Assembly (NCBI GenBank): GCA_903825645.1
Contig: CAIKBL010000064.1
Span: 95,030-159,029, forward strand
Reading direction: 5' to 3'
DNA: 64,000 nucleotides
Source of the DNA: an uncultured Pseudomonadota bacterium
GTDB taxonomy: Bacteria; Pseudomonadota; Gammaproteobacteria; Ga0077536
In this document: one piece after another, positions 9,017 to 17,032 of the stretch
Layout of the letters: every line of letters starts with the position of its first letter
How positions within the stretch are numbered: the first letter of the stretch is position 1
The notes under the pieces: generated by a model
Told to the model about the DNA's origin: nothing
Databases searched by the model: none
The model's input: the letters and a program-made list of their open reading frames with translations, nothing else
Made by a program: the position numbers and the translations under genes

Positions 9017-9711
9017 CTCGGGCGCCGCCAAACTTCGTCTTTCTCAATGTACGGCGCCAAGCGCTGCGACAGCGCGGCGGCCAGCGACTCAGGACTGTCG
9101 TAGATGGATTCAGGCGCAACATCCCCGTGCGTGATGAGCCGCTCCCGCGTATCGAATCCATAACTCCCCATGAGACTCTCGTAGCCGGTTTCCATAGCCG
9201 CGCGATAGTCTCCGATCTCGTCGGCACAAAGAATAGATTCGTAATAACGCGAGGCCGCCATTCCGGCGAGAATATCGACTTTTTTCACACCGACAGGAAT
9301 AGGCAATACGAAATCCAGATCTACCTCATTTATGCCGCTGCGGCGCAGGACGGTTCGGATCGTCGGCCCCGGCTCAAGTGTGTAGTTTCTACTCAGGATG
9401 CCACAATGAATAGTCGGTGTTTCAATCGCGGCATTGATTAGTGAAACATAAGCCGGATAGACGCGGCCGACTTCTCTATAATGCTTCGTCAGCTCTGAGC
9501 GGAGCCTACGGGTCTTGGGCAGCGTAAAACCCACTAGATTTTTCAGCAGCTCCTTCCCGCCACCAAAATATTTCAAGAATTTTCTGCGATTTTTGAAGCG
9601 CTCTTCCGCTCCGACATCAAGGCCGAAGGCTCCCATCGCATCTCGAATAAGCGCATAGGAGTTGATCAAAAATCCGTCGAAATCGAGCACCAGAAGAAGT
9701 CGTTTTTTCAT
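8971..9711 (-). CDS. HAD-superfamily hydrolase
   Basis: 246 residues. Motif I is LVLDFDGFLINSY (the DxD nucleophile and acid near residues 10-12), motif II is GILSRNYT (Ser), and motif IV is ILCADEIGDYRAA, with the Lys of motif III near VGVKKVDILAG. This is a phosphatase-type HAD fold with a helical cap. Its substrate is unknown; the lipid-gene neighbourhood makes a lipid headgroup or sugar phosphate reasonable. The 3' end overlaps the converging glycosyltransferase gene by 46 bases, so both C-termini are read from the same DNA. Start ATG 9711. Confidence 0.75.
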   Translation of the reverse strand: MKKRLLLVLDFDGFLINSYALIRDAMGAFGLDVGAEERFKNRRKFLKYFGGGKELLKNLVGFTLPKTRRLRSELTKHYREVGRVYPAYVSLINAAIETPTIHCGILSRNYTLEPGPTIRTVLRRSGINEVDLDFVLPIPVGVKKVDILAGMAASRYYESILCADEIGDYRAAMETGYESLMGSYGFDTRERLITHGDVAPESIYDSPESLAAALSQRLAPYIEKDEVWRRPSQCLALPAVAGMGAR

Positions 9712-9974
9712 TAGCGGGGACCATCATTATTAAACGCCACGAACCAACCACCATGCGCACCACACCCAAGACCGATTAGATTAGTATCTTTTAGTTAAAA
9801 GCTAATTAAAATTTCAACCAAAAAACCTCAAGAAAATCTCAACCAGGTACTTATATCCCGATCTAATAGCTGTCCGCACCGACCTCCTCGAAAACATTCA
9901 AACCTGTCATCTCGCCGAAAAATTTACCTGTTTTCATAGCGCCCTATTTATGTGTTCTACTCAGGAGATAGCTG

Positions 9975-10163
9975 ATGCCTCTGTCCGTACTTTCCGAACA
10001 CGATGAAACACTAGAAGTTCTCCTCGGCATTCATCGCGACAAGCGTGACAATGTCGTCTGTACCTTCGTAGATGCTTCCGGAACAAAAATCTCTCTGCGC
10101 ATAAATCCACAGGCCGTCGTTGATTTGAAAACCGAGCTTGCCAGACTCATTAAGGAAGGCTAG
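9975..10163 (+). CDS. Small conserved-looking protein, 62 residues
   Basis: Starts at ATG 9975 after a good AGGAG (spacer about 7). The 62 residues are soluble and mixed alpha/beta: two beta-like runs (ETLEVLLGIHRD, NVVCTFVDASGTKISLRINP) and a C-terminal helix (AVVDLKTELARLIKEG). No cysteine pair, no membrane segment. Not recognised. It sits alone between the HAD gene and the aminotransferase-fusion gene, inside the lipid region. A perfect CTGTCAT Pho half-site lies at 9904-9910, but a properly spaced second half-site is missing. Confidence 0.65.
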   Translation: MPLSVLSEHDETLEVLLGIHRDKRDNVVCTFVDASGTKISLRINPQAVVDLKTELARLIKEG

Positions 10164-10234
10164 AACCGCACATACGGACATCGATCACGCGCGCGCAGTT
10201 ACGCTGGGAAAACCCTTGAAATTCTTTATTTGAC

Positions 10235-12463
10235 TCAAGCAACCCTACGCCCCAGAAGCGTAGGTGAATACGCTGAAATATCTGTAATAGGGTCGGTAAC
10301 GAACTTAACAAACCAGACCATCGCGTCCTTGAAGCCGAATTTTTTCTTCAGACGCACGACGTGACCCAACACGACGATGGTAGTGAACACGAGCCACTCG
10401 CTCGCTATCGCCTCGAAAATATGCCGAAAGGCAGCGCTATCCAGCGTCGGCGTCATCCCTATGTTGACTACCGCGATGATCAAATAGACGGCCACGACTT
10501 TTGTTTTACTCTTTGTGTCGAAACCCAGCAATAATTGCTCTTTGTCATGACAAGGTGGCTCAATCAATGCGTGACCACTTTGCCTAACGAATAAAGCTGC
10601 GAGCCCTAACCACATGGCTGTCGTCAAGTCGAAAAAGACCAACCAATAACAATAAATAAACGTGCTCGAACTCAACAGATGCAGAAATTGATTGATCCGA
10701 TTGCTGTGGGATGCGATGTGATCATCATGCTTACGTTGCATCACCTCCCTATAGAATTTTTGCAGCGGGGCGGGTAGCGACAACAAGCCCGCTAGCAGGT
10801 CGCGCGTCACCCCGCGCTTTACATCCTTAGCGCGATTAGGATGCTCCGCTTCAGTGAGCCACCATTTATCTTTTTGCATATTTTCTGCCGCCGTACGGAT
10901 TCGGTTGCGAAGATCAAGAAAATCTTCGTCTGTAAAGTCAAAATTAAACATGCAGCGGCCTGTCCCAACCCAACTGAGGTTGACTCCTTCGGCTCGAAGG
11001 TAATACTGCATCAGCCAGTGGTACCTGCCTGGATCGGTGAACTCCATCGTCCAGATTGTCTCTAAGTTTGAAATCTTTACCGGAAGACCCGCGCGTTCGA
11101 ATTCACCCGAGGTCTCTCTCGCCCAGTTCGTCGCACGTTCGTTGGCCGCGCGGTACGCCGCCGCTGTAGAAGGCAGCACCAGCCACTGAAGGAATTCATT
11201 CATGGCGCCCATCACATGCGGATGGGCCGAAAAGGTGCCGACTACATACGCCATACGAAGTGGGCGATCGGGATCGAATCTCCGCATCAGCTCCTTTTTC
11301 CCGCAGACGACACCTATCGGCATGCCACCGCCTACCGTTTTACCGTAGACCACCATGTCTGCCCGGGTACCGAAATAGGCTTGTGCACCGTACGGCGCCA
11401 ACCGAAAACCACTAAAAACCTCGTCAAAAACGAGCGGCACCCCAACTTCCGAACACACCGCACCTAATTTTCGTAGCCATGTTGCGTACGGGTTGGTGTC
11501 ACGCTGGGTCTGTCTGATCCGGTTATTTAAGAGAATCGCATCATTTGGCGGTGGAGAATTAGGGTGAAAGGACTGTACGGGGTTAACGAGCACTCCGGCG
11601 ATGTCTCGCGCCCGTGCGCGAATGAGTGCGAGCGAGGCATCGTTCATGTCCCGAAGCGTCAGGCAATCGTCAATTGCGCGTTCGCTTCCTAGTCCAGGTT
11701 GGACGCCGTCCCACCACCCGTGATAGGCGCCGGAGAAGGTAACGAGGAGTTTTCGCCCGGTGTTGAATCGAACAAGCCGCACCGCCGCCATCACAGCCTC
11801 GGTACCACTCGCGTGGAACGAAACCTCGTCTTGCCCGGAGATTGCCTGCAGGCGAGACACATTGTCCGCGACCACAGGGTGTAGAGGGCCGAGCACCGGA
11901 CCGAGATCACGCACCCGCTCCCAACCCCGTTCCATCCATATTTTGTATTGATCGTAGCCCGCGACATTGACGCCGTATGAGCCGCTGACGTCGAGGTTCC
12001 AGTTGCCATCGAGATCTAACAATCGGCTACCCCTACTGGCCGTGGCAACCGTCGCGACGTTAAAGCCCTGACGCATGACTTCCGAGAAAGTAAAAGGGAC
12101 ACGGCTCGCGTCGGTAAAGCGTAAATCAGATAGGCCGCCACGAAGTGCGTCAGCCCATTGACTCGAAAGTCGGGTACGGGCTGCCAGGCGTTCGCGTAAT
12201 CGATGAAGCGCAGCACGGCGGTTCTCCGCGAACGCCTCCGGCGCGCCGTCAGCGCGGACAAGATAAGCTTCTGAGGAAGTGCGACTTCGGATCAGCCAGG
12301 AGAGAACGCGCGACACCCACGGTGTCCGCGCGTAAGCGCGCAAGGAAAATCGTAGATAACCGAATCGCACGATGAGGGCAGCTACCAGCACGCCCAAACC
12401 GATTCGCGTGGGAGTCGCCGACACAGCGAATTCTGAGAGTGCAGCGGTTAGCGGAAGCAGCAT
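10235..12463 (-). CDS. Class III aminotransferase fused to a C-terminal membrane domain (Mpo1/DUF962-like)
   Basis: 742 residues in three parts. Residues 20-37 are a hydrophobic anchor. Residues about 105-545 are a PLP aminotransferase of the glutamate-semialdehyde type: FHASGTEAV for phosphate binding, FDEVFSGFR (Asp347), and the Schiff-base Lys375 in YGKTVGGGMPIG. The wording GAQAYFG and GGGMPIGVV recalls AMT domains of lipopeptide/polyketide synthases that aminate beta-keto fatty acyl chains. Residues about 585-742 hold several membrane segments; HSNRINQFLH (586-595) and RQSGHALIEPP (627-637) recall the His pattern of Mpo1/DUF962 fatty-acid dioxygenases, but this match is tentative. Start ATG 12463 has AGGAG 8 bases upstream. 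It diverges from btaA across a Pho-box-like repeat. Inference: a membrane enzyme adding an amino group to a lipid or fatty acid. Confidence 0.8.
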   Translation of the reverse strand: MLLPLTAALSEFAVSATPTRIGLGVLVAALIVRFGYLRFSLRAYARTPWVSRVLSWLIRSRTSSEAYLVRADGAPEAFAENRRAALHRLRERLAARTRLSSQWADALRGGLSDLRFTDASRVPFTFSEVMRQGFNVATVATASRGSRLLDLDGNWNLDVSGSYGVNVAGYDQYKIWMERGWERVRDLGPVLGPLHPVVADNVSRLQAISGQDEVSFHASGTEAVMAAVRLVRFNTGRKLLVTFSGAYHGWWDGVQPGLGSERAIDDCLTLRDMNDASLALIRARARDIAGVLVNPVQSFHPNSPPPNDAILLNNRIRQTQRDTNPYATWLRKLGAVCSEVGVPLVFDEVFSGFRLAPYGAQAYFGTRADMVVYGKTVGGGMPIGVVCGKKELMRRFDPDRPLRMAYVVGTFSAHPHVMGAMNEFLQWLVLPSTAAAYRAANERATNWARETSGEFERAGLPVKISNLETIWTMEFTDPGRYHWLMQYYLRAEGVNLSWVGTGRCMFNFDFTDEDFLDLRNRIRTAAENMQKDKWWLTEAEHPNRAKDVKRGVTRDLLAGLLSLPAPLQKFYREVMQRKHDDHIASHSNRINQFLHLLSSSTFIYCYWLVFFDLTTAMWLGLAALFVRQSGHALIEPPCHDKEQLLLGFDTKSKTKVVAVYLIIAVVNIGMTPTLDSAAFRHIFEAIASEWLVFTTIVVLGHVVRLKKKFGFKDAMVWFVKFVTDPITDISAYSPTLLGRRVA

Positions 12464-12805
12464 AGCGTTAACTCCTGGAAATGGCGGTAGAAGAGTGGAT
12501 CAGAGAGCGGCGACGAGCGAGCGCAACGCAAGGGGGTTCGGAGATGATTTCTTAATCGCGTCACCGCGTCACTTTGTCCTACGACTATGAAAATTTAATG
12601 AAAATTCGATGGATAATTCGCGCTCAGTCGGTGAATTAGCAGGATTGGATCCTGCGAGAAACGAAAGAGGATGGGCGTCAGAACGAGGCTATCGACGCCG
12701 AGATGTAACGCACACGTAATATTATTTTAATCTCGATGTCACACGCATTGATTACGGTTCCACCCCGCACGGCAAACAGAATACGCTCGCCAGAAGGTAC
12801 ATGTC
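12464..12805. other. Divergent intergenic region before btaA
   Basis: 342 bases between the aminotransferase-fusion gene and btaA. Besides the 11-bp repeat it has CGCGTCAC twice in tandem (12557-12572, period 8). No other gene is visible. Confidence 0.5.
12587..12608 (-). promoter_or_regulatory. 11-bp tandem repeat, Pho-box-like
   Basis: On the + strand ATGAAAA occurs twice 11 bases apart (12587-12593 and 12598-12604), separated by TTTA, with a weaker third copy ATGGATA at 12609. Read on the - strand this is TTTTCAT-TAAA-TTTTCAT, 10 of 14 positions of the PhoB consensus CTGTCAT-N4-CTGTCAT with the right period. It lies about 125 bases from the aminotransferase start and 200 from btaA, so it could serve either gene. 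PhoB binding is inferred. Confidence 0.4.
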
Positions 12806-13999
12806 CTGAAGCAGAAATTCACACTAAGCGATCGCTTCGACCAAAAAATATTCGACACGATATACGCAAGATCGCTTGTTTATAACGCGTGCTGGGAAGA
12901 CCCCGCCGTGGATCGTGAAGCGCTCGCGCTTTCCGCAGACGACAATGTGATGGTCATTACAAGCGCGGGTTGTAACGTGCTGGATTACGCCTTGGTCGGT
13001 CCGAAAAATGTACATGCGGTTGACGCCAATCCGCGTCAAACGGCGCTCCTCGAACTCAAATTGGCGGGGATCCGTAACCTCTGTTATGCGGATTTCTTCC
13101 AAATCTTCGGCCAAGGTCAGCATCCCAAGTTCGTGGAGCTTTATCAGGATGTACTGCGCCCAGAACTTTCCCCATTTGGCCAAAATTTCTGGGATAAACG
13201 CGTCTCTTGGTTCTCCGGACAACATGGCGGGTTTTATTTCTTCGGCCTCTCGGGGATGGTAGCTCGTGCCTTCAGAACATACCTCAGGCTGAGGCCAGCA
13301 CTCGCGAAACACCTGACGACTCTCTTTGGGGCGCCGACGATGGCGATCCAACGTGAGATATACTGTATGGAAATTGCCCCACGCATGTGGGGCTCAACCA
13401 TGAATTGGGCACTATCTAGGCAGATCACGCTCTCGATGCTCGGGGTGCCGCATCCGCAACGGCGCGAGGTAGTGGCGCAACATCCGGGTGGTGTTGCTGG
13501 TTTTGTTCGGGCGTCTCTGGAATATCTTGCGTATCATCTGCCGTTCTCAGAAAACTATTTTTATTCAGTTTACGTTCATGGCTCTTATACGCAGACTTGT
13601 TGCCCGGAATATCTGAAAAAGGACCAGTTTACCCGACTCAAAACCGGGTTAGTTGACCGAATATCGGCCCATACCTGCACGGTCACTGAATTCCTGGAAA
13701 GGTCTCGGTGGCAGATCTCTCATTTTGTCCTGCTCGATCATATGGACTGGATGAGCTCGTACTACCCGGACGCTCTCGACGCGGAGTGGACTGCCATTCT
13801 CGCGCGCGCCGCGCCGCGGGCTCGCATTATATTTAGAAGCGCACATGCCCACCCGAAATATCTCGAGCGCGTCAGATTGCCCCATGCCGGCTCGTTGCGT
13901 GATCTGCTCAGATTTGATGTAGAGACTGCGCAGCGACTCACGCTGAGAGATCGCGTGCACACCTATGCCGGCTTTCATATCGCAAACGTGGTCGAGTGA
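12806..13999 (+). CDS. btaA: S-adenosylmethionine:diacylglycerol 3-amino-3-carboxypropyltransferase BtaA (DUF3419)
   Basis: First enzyme of betaine-lipid (DGTS) synthesis: it moves the aminocarboxypropyl group of SAM to diacylglycerol, giving DGHS. Signature elements are LVYNACWEDPAVDREAL, VITSAGCNVLDYAL, AVDANPRQTALLELKLAGI, and near the end LLDHMDWM followed by IIFRSAHAHPKYLE. The signature starts before the first in-frame ATG/GTG/TTG (GTG 12908), so the true start is upstream. The frame is open from 12752 and holds no canonical start. I take CTG 12806 with AGAAGG at 12792-12797 (spacer 8), giving 397 residues, the usual BtaA length. A sequencing slip near the out-of-frame ATG 12801 is the alternative. 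Heads an operon with btaB and plcP. Confidence 0.9.
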   Translation: MKQKFTLSDRFDQKIFDTIYARSLVYNACWEDPAVDREALALSADDNVMVITSAGCNVLDYALVGPKNVHAVDANPRQTALLELKLAGIRNLCYADFFQIFGQGQHPKFVELYQDVLRPELSPFGQNFWDKRVSWFSGQHGGFYFFGLSGMVARAFRTYLRLRPALAKHLTTLFGAPTMAIQREIYCMEIAPRMWGSTMNWALSRQITLSMLGVPHPQRREVVAQHPGGVAGFVRASLEYLAYHLPFSENYFYSVYVHGSYTQTCCPEYLKKDQFTRLKTGLVDRISAHTCTVTEFLERSRWQISHFVLLDHMDWMSSYYPDALDAEWTAILARAAPRARIIFRSAHAHPKYLERVRLPHAGSLRDLLRFDVETAQRLTLRDRVHTYAGFHIANVVE

Positions 14000-14003
14000 T
14001 CTC

Positions 14004-14720
14004 ATGCTTGTGCGTGATCTGGGTACCCTACTTCGCCTTCTTCGAGGTATCCCAACACTAGGAACACATGCCGAACGGCTTGAAGCCTTTTACGGTCCCC
14101 AGGCGAGTAGCTATGATCAATTTCGAGAGCACCTCCTCAAGGGGCGTTCCGAGCTTATCGCCGCGCTCGACATATCGCCCGGAGCCCGAATCGTGGAGCT
14201 AGGCGCGGGTACCGGACATAACGTCGAATATTATCGCGAAAAAATCCCAACCCTTGCTGAAGTGACCTTGGTCGATCTCTGTCCCGCTCTTTTGGCGGAG
14301 ACACGCCGCAGAACCGCGCATTGGCCAAATGTCCGGGCCGTCGAAGCCGACGCCACCGTCCTAAAGCTCGAGGGTCCAGTAGATCGTGTCTACTTTTCTT
14401 ACGCGCTCACCATGATTCCTGACTGGGAAGCTGCGCTGATCAATGCGCTCGACATGCTGTGTCCCGGGGGACTACTGGGGGTGTCGGATTTCTACGTCTC
14501 CGGCGCCTCGCCGACAGACGGCCTCGTGCAACATGGCGCAATGGCGCGTCGTTTTTGGCCTTGGTGGTTTCGACACGACGGAGTTCGGCTTTCACCCGAT
14601 CACCTGGCAATGCTTAGGTCCTACCTGATCCCCTGCTTCCTTAAGGAGGATCTCGCAAGGGTGCCTTACCTCGGCGGACTCAAGGTTCCCTATTATGTCT
14701 TCGTGGGCCGAAAAAAATGA
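14004..14720 (+). CDS. btaB: SAM-dependent N-methyltransferase BtaB
   Basis: 238 residues, class I methyltransferase. Motif I is IVELGAGTGHNVEYY, followed by LVDLCPALLAETRRR, VEADATVLKL and the post-motif segment VYFSYALTMIPDWEAAL; the C-terminus (YLGGLKVPYYVFVGRKK) matches BtaB. It methylates the amine of DGHS three times to give DGTS. Start is ATG 14004, four bases after the btaA stop; a reading from 13965 would overlap btaA needlessly. Its stop overlaps the next start as ATGA (14717-14720). Cytoplasmic face of the inner membrane. Confidence 0.9.
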   Translation: MLVRDLGTLLRLLRGIPTLGTHAERLEAFYGPQASSYDQFREHLLKGRSELIAALDISPGARIVELGAGTGHNVEYYREKIPTLAEVTLVDLCPALLAETRRRTAHWPNVRAVEADATVLKLEGPVDRVYFSYALTMIPDWEAALINALDMLCPGGLLGVSDFYVSGASPTDGLVQHGAMARRFWPWWFRHDGVRLSPDHLAMLRSYLIPCFLKEDLARVPYLGGLKVPYYVFVGRKK

Positions 14721-15493
14721 ACACGGACGAGGGCACCAAACGAGTCAGATCTATATTCGTGTCCGACATCCATCTCGGAACCCGGGATTGCCAGTCAGCC
14801 CGATTGCTCGATTTTTTGCGAGAACATGAAGCCGACTACCTATACTTGGTGGGGGATATTGTGGATTTCTGGGCGATGAACCGCGGGGTTTACTGGTCGG
14901 CCGATCAGAACACCGTGATCCAAAAAATCTTGAAGCGCGCACGCCACGGGACACAAGTAATACTCGTGCCGGGAAATCATGATGAAATTCTTCGGGAGCA
15001 CATCGGGGTGTCTTTCGGAGAAATCAGAATCTGCGCGGAGTCCATTCATGTTGGGTCCGATGGCCGTCGCTACCTCCTAGTTCACGGAGATGCTTTCGAT
15101 CAGGTCACGCGTTACCACCGCTGGATCGCCACACTCGGCGACCGAGGCTACTCCGTAGTGATGTGCATGGGTCGATGGCTATCTTGGTGGCGACGAAGCC
15201 TGGGCATCGCCGGACATTGGTCGCTGTCCGGGTTTGTGAAGCGACGCATCAAAACGGCGATTCATTTCATAGCTGAATTTGAGCAGGCTGCAGTACGACA
15301 TGCAAGAACAGGCGGCTTTGATGGGATCATCTGCGGCCATATTCATGCAGCTGCCAATAAGGAAATCGACAACATCCACTATCTGAATTGTGGTGACTGG
15401 GTTGAGAGCTGTACCGCAGTCATCGAGACGCTCGAGGGCCAATTCGAGCTTATTGAGTGGCCCATGTACCCCGAAATGTTTCTAATCCGCTGA
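14717..15493 (+). CDS. plcP: PlcP-type metallophosphoesterase (phospholipase C)
   Basis: 258 residues of the calcineurin fold. Metal motifs: SDIHLG (D-x-H), VGDIVDFW (GD), PGNHDE (GNHD), HGDAFD and GHIHAA (GHxH). The sequence is close to the LpxH-like PlcP of rhizobia and marine bacteria, including WSLSGFVKRRIK, ICGHIHAAA and NCGDWVESCTA. PlcP removes phosphorylated headgroups from phospholipids during phosphate shortage and releases the diacylglycerol used by BtaA. Coupled to btaB by an ATGA overlap, which fits supply of the substrate. UDP-2,3-diacylglucosamine hydrolase (LpxH) is the alternative, less likely with these neighbours. Confidence 0.85.
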   Translation: MNTDEGTKRVRSIFVSDIHLGTRDCQSARLLDFLREHEADYLYLVGDIVDFWAMNRGVYWSADQNTVIQKILKRARHGTQVILVPGNHDEILREHIGVSFGEIRICAESIHVGSDGRRYLLVHGDAFDQVTRYHRWIATLGDRGYSVVMCMGRWLSWWRRSLGIAGHWSLSGFVKRRIKTAIHFIAEFEQAAVRHARTGGFDGIICGHIHAAANKEIDNIHYLNCGDWVESCTAVIETLEGQFELIEWPMYPEMFLIR

Positions 15494-15545
15494 GCCGCCA
15501 GGTCGCATAGCAGCCAGTAACGGTACTCATCGGAGTTTGGGTGTT

Positions 15546-15752
15546 TTACAGGCGACGTTCGCTGGAACCTTGACAGGGCGTACATCGACGGGCGTTAGGA
15601 ATAAGATCACGGCGGCGCCGTGGAATGAGAATACCGCAATCGATACAGTGGGAAGTGCCGGCGCCGCTACGTATCTCGGCGACAATAGCGGCGATGGTGA
15701 TCGCGGCACTCGCGTCGATGAGTGATTGAGCCTGGTCCAGATCGTCGGGCAT
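15546..15752 (-). CDS. TraR/DksA-type C4 zinc-finger protein
   Basis: 68 residues. A short acidic helix (MPDDLDQAQSLIDASAA) precedes a CX2CX17CX2C zinc finger (HCIDCG ... RRCTPCQ), the arrangement in DksA and its short phage/plasmid version TraR, which bind the RNA polymerase secondary channel. The acidic residues needed at the tip are only partly present (one DD pair near the start). Start ATG 15752 has GAGGAG about 7 bases upstream; the site overlaps the stop of the upstream small gene. Probably a phage or plasmid remnant. Confidence 0.7.
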   Translation of the reverse strand: MPDDLDQAQSLIDASAAITIAAIVAEIRSGAGTSHCIDCGILIPRRRRDLIPNARRCTPCQGSSERRL

Positions 15753-15763
15753 TGTTGGGCTCC

Positions 15764-15988
15764 TCACGCGGCCTGTAACGCGGCACGCTTTTCTGCTAAA
15801 AGCGATCGAGTGCTCTCGACCCAACAGAGCGACGTCTCTTGATCCGCACTGTGATAGCTGTCAGCGAGAACCTCCTCAAGCGCCGCGATTTGGCGGACTA
15901 GCACCCATCGATTGGAGGCTCCATCCGCGATTTTCACAGCGCCTTTGCGCTCGCTGAATCTGTCGACTGTTCTGCTCGCGTCCGCCAT
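15764..15988 (-). CDS. Small helical protein, 74 residues, upstream of the TraR-like gene
   Basis: Starts at ATG 15988 (MADASRTV) with GAGG about 9 bases upstream. The protein is mostly helical with charged heptad-like runs (VRQIAALEEVLADSYHSAD, TRSLLAEKRAALQA) and no known motif. Its stop is 11 bases before the TraR-like start, so both are likely one unit. Not recognised; the pairing of a small coiled protein with TraR is typical of temperate phage early regions. Confidence 0.55.
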   Translation of the reverse strand: MADASRTVDRFSERKGAVKIADGASNRWVLVRQIAALEEVLADSYHSADQETSLCWVESTRSLLAEKRAALQAA

Positions 15989-16290
15989 GAATTCTGACCT
16001 CATGAATTTCGATTAGCGCATCGTTACACCGAAACATGAAAGGCATATGAAAGACGGCCGGTGTGAATGCCGCGTCAGGGAGTAAGCTCGGTTATGCAGA
16101 AACGACCGCAGCGGGGTGACGTGAGGTTACGTCGAACACACAAATGACGTGATCGGCGCTGTAGTCGGAACAACCCGAGGCGTGGAACGGGACATCGACA
16201 ACGTGCGACTTTAGCCCTTTATTTAAGGCACGTCACCACGATGCAAAGCGTACCCCATGCGTCGTTGCGCGACAGGAAACAAATCGCCCG

Positions 16291-17016
16291 CTAGTCTTCT
16301 CGATGTCTCGCATCAAGAGAAAGACGCACGTCCTCCATGGGGACATGGCGGACATCTTTACCTTCGACTAAGAAAATCGCACTTTCACAGATGTTATCTG
16401 CATGATCTCCGATGCGTTCAAAGGCTCGCGCGGCCAAAACCGCATCTAAGACTTCGCGAATATTACGCGGGTCTTCCATCATATAGGTGATGAGCTGCCG
16501 CATAACCGATTCCAGCTCCTTATCAACTTCCGGATCTTCGAGCGCCGCCGCAAGCGCAGCATGCGAATCCATCCTGGCAAAGGCGTCAAGCGCCGCACGC
16601 AGCATGCGACGGACGTGATATCCCATAGCCAAAACACCTACATAATGGATTCTATGAGGCGCCGTGATGCTTATATTCATGATGATTCGCGCCACTTTTT
16701 TAACTTCATCACCAACTCGCTCGAGGTCGGTGATTATTTTGCCAATGGCGAGAACAAGCCTAAGATCACTGGCCGCAGGTTGACGGCGCAAGAGGATCCC
16801 GGAGCATTCCCTGTCGATCTCCTTTTCCATTTCGTTAACTTTTACGTCATTTGCCGCAATCTGCTCGGCAGATTCCAAATCTCTTTTAGATAGAGCGTCG
16901 AGAAGCCGAGTCAGCTGATCTTCAACCAACCCCCCCATGGCGAGCACCTTCGAGCGGATATCTTCTAGTTCTCGGTCAAACTGCTGCGAAATATGATGGG
17001 TCCGGGATATAACCAT
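16291..17016 (-). CDS. phoU: Phosphate signalling regulator PhoU
   Basis: 241 residues forming two three-helix bundles. Hallmarks: HHISQQFDRELEDIRSKVLAMGGLVE at the start, two metal-binding-type repeats (NEMEKEIDRECSGIL, DLERVGDEVKKVARI and AFERIGDHADNICESAIFLV). PhoU passes the Pst transporter state to the PhoR-PhoB system and limits phosphate uptake. It is the last gene of the pst operon, 16 bases after pstB. Start chosen at ATG 17016 (MVISRTHH); the open frame extends 31 codons further but overlaps pstB without family resemblance. Confidence 0.95.
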   Translation of the reverse strand: MVISRTHHISQQFDRELEDIRSKVLAMGGLVEDQLTRLLDALSKRDLESAEQIAANDVKVNEMEKEIDRECSGILLRRQPAASDLRLVLAIGKIITDLERVGDEVKKVARIIMNISITAPHRIHYVGVLAMGYHVRRMLRAALDAFARMDSHAALAAALEDPEVDKELESVMRQLITYMMEDPRNIREVLDAVLAARAFERIGDHADNICESAIFLVEGKDVRHVPMEDVRLSLDARHRED

Positions 17017-17032
17017 GGGGAGCGCTCCGTCT

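Noticed and set aside
9904..9910. CTGTCAT as a Pho box
   Set aside because: Perfect half-site, but the position 11 bases on either side matches poorly, so only a half-site is supported.
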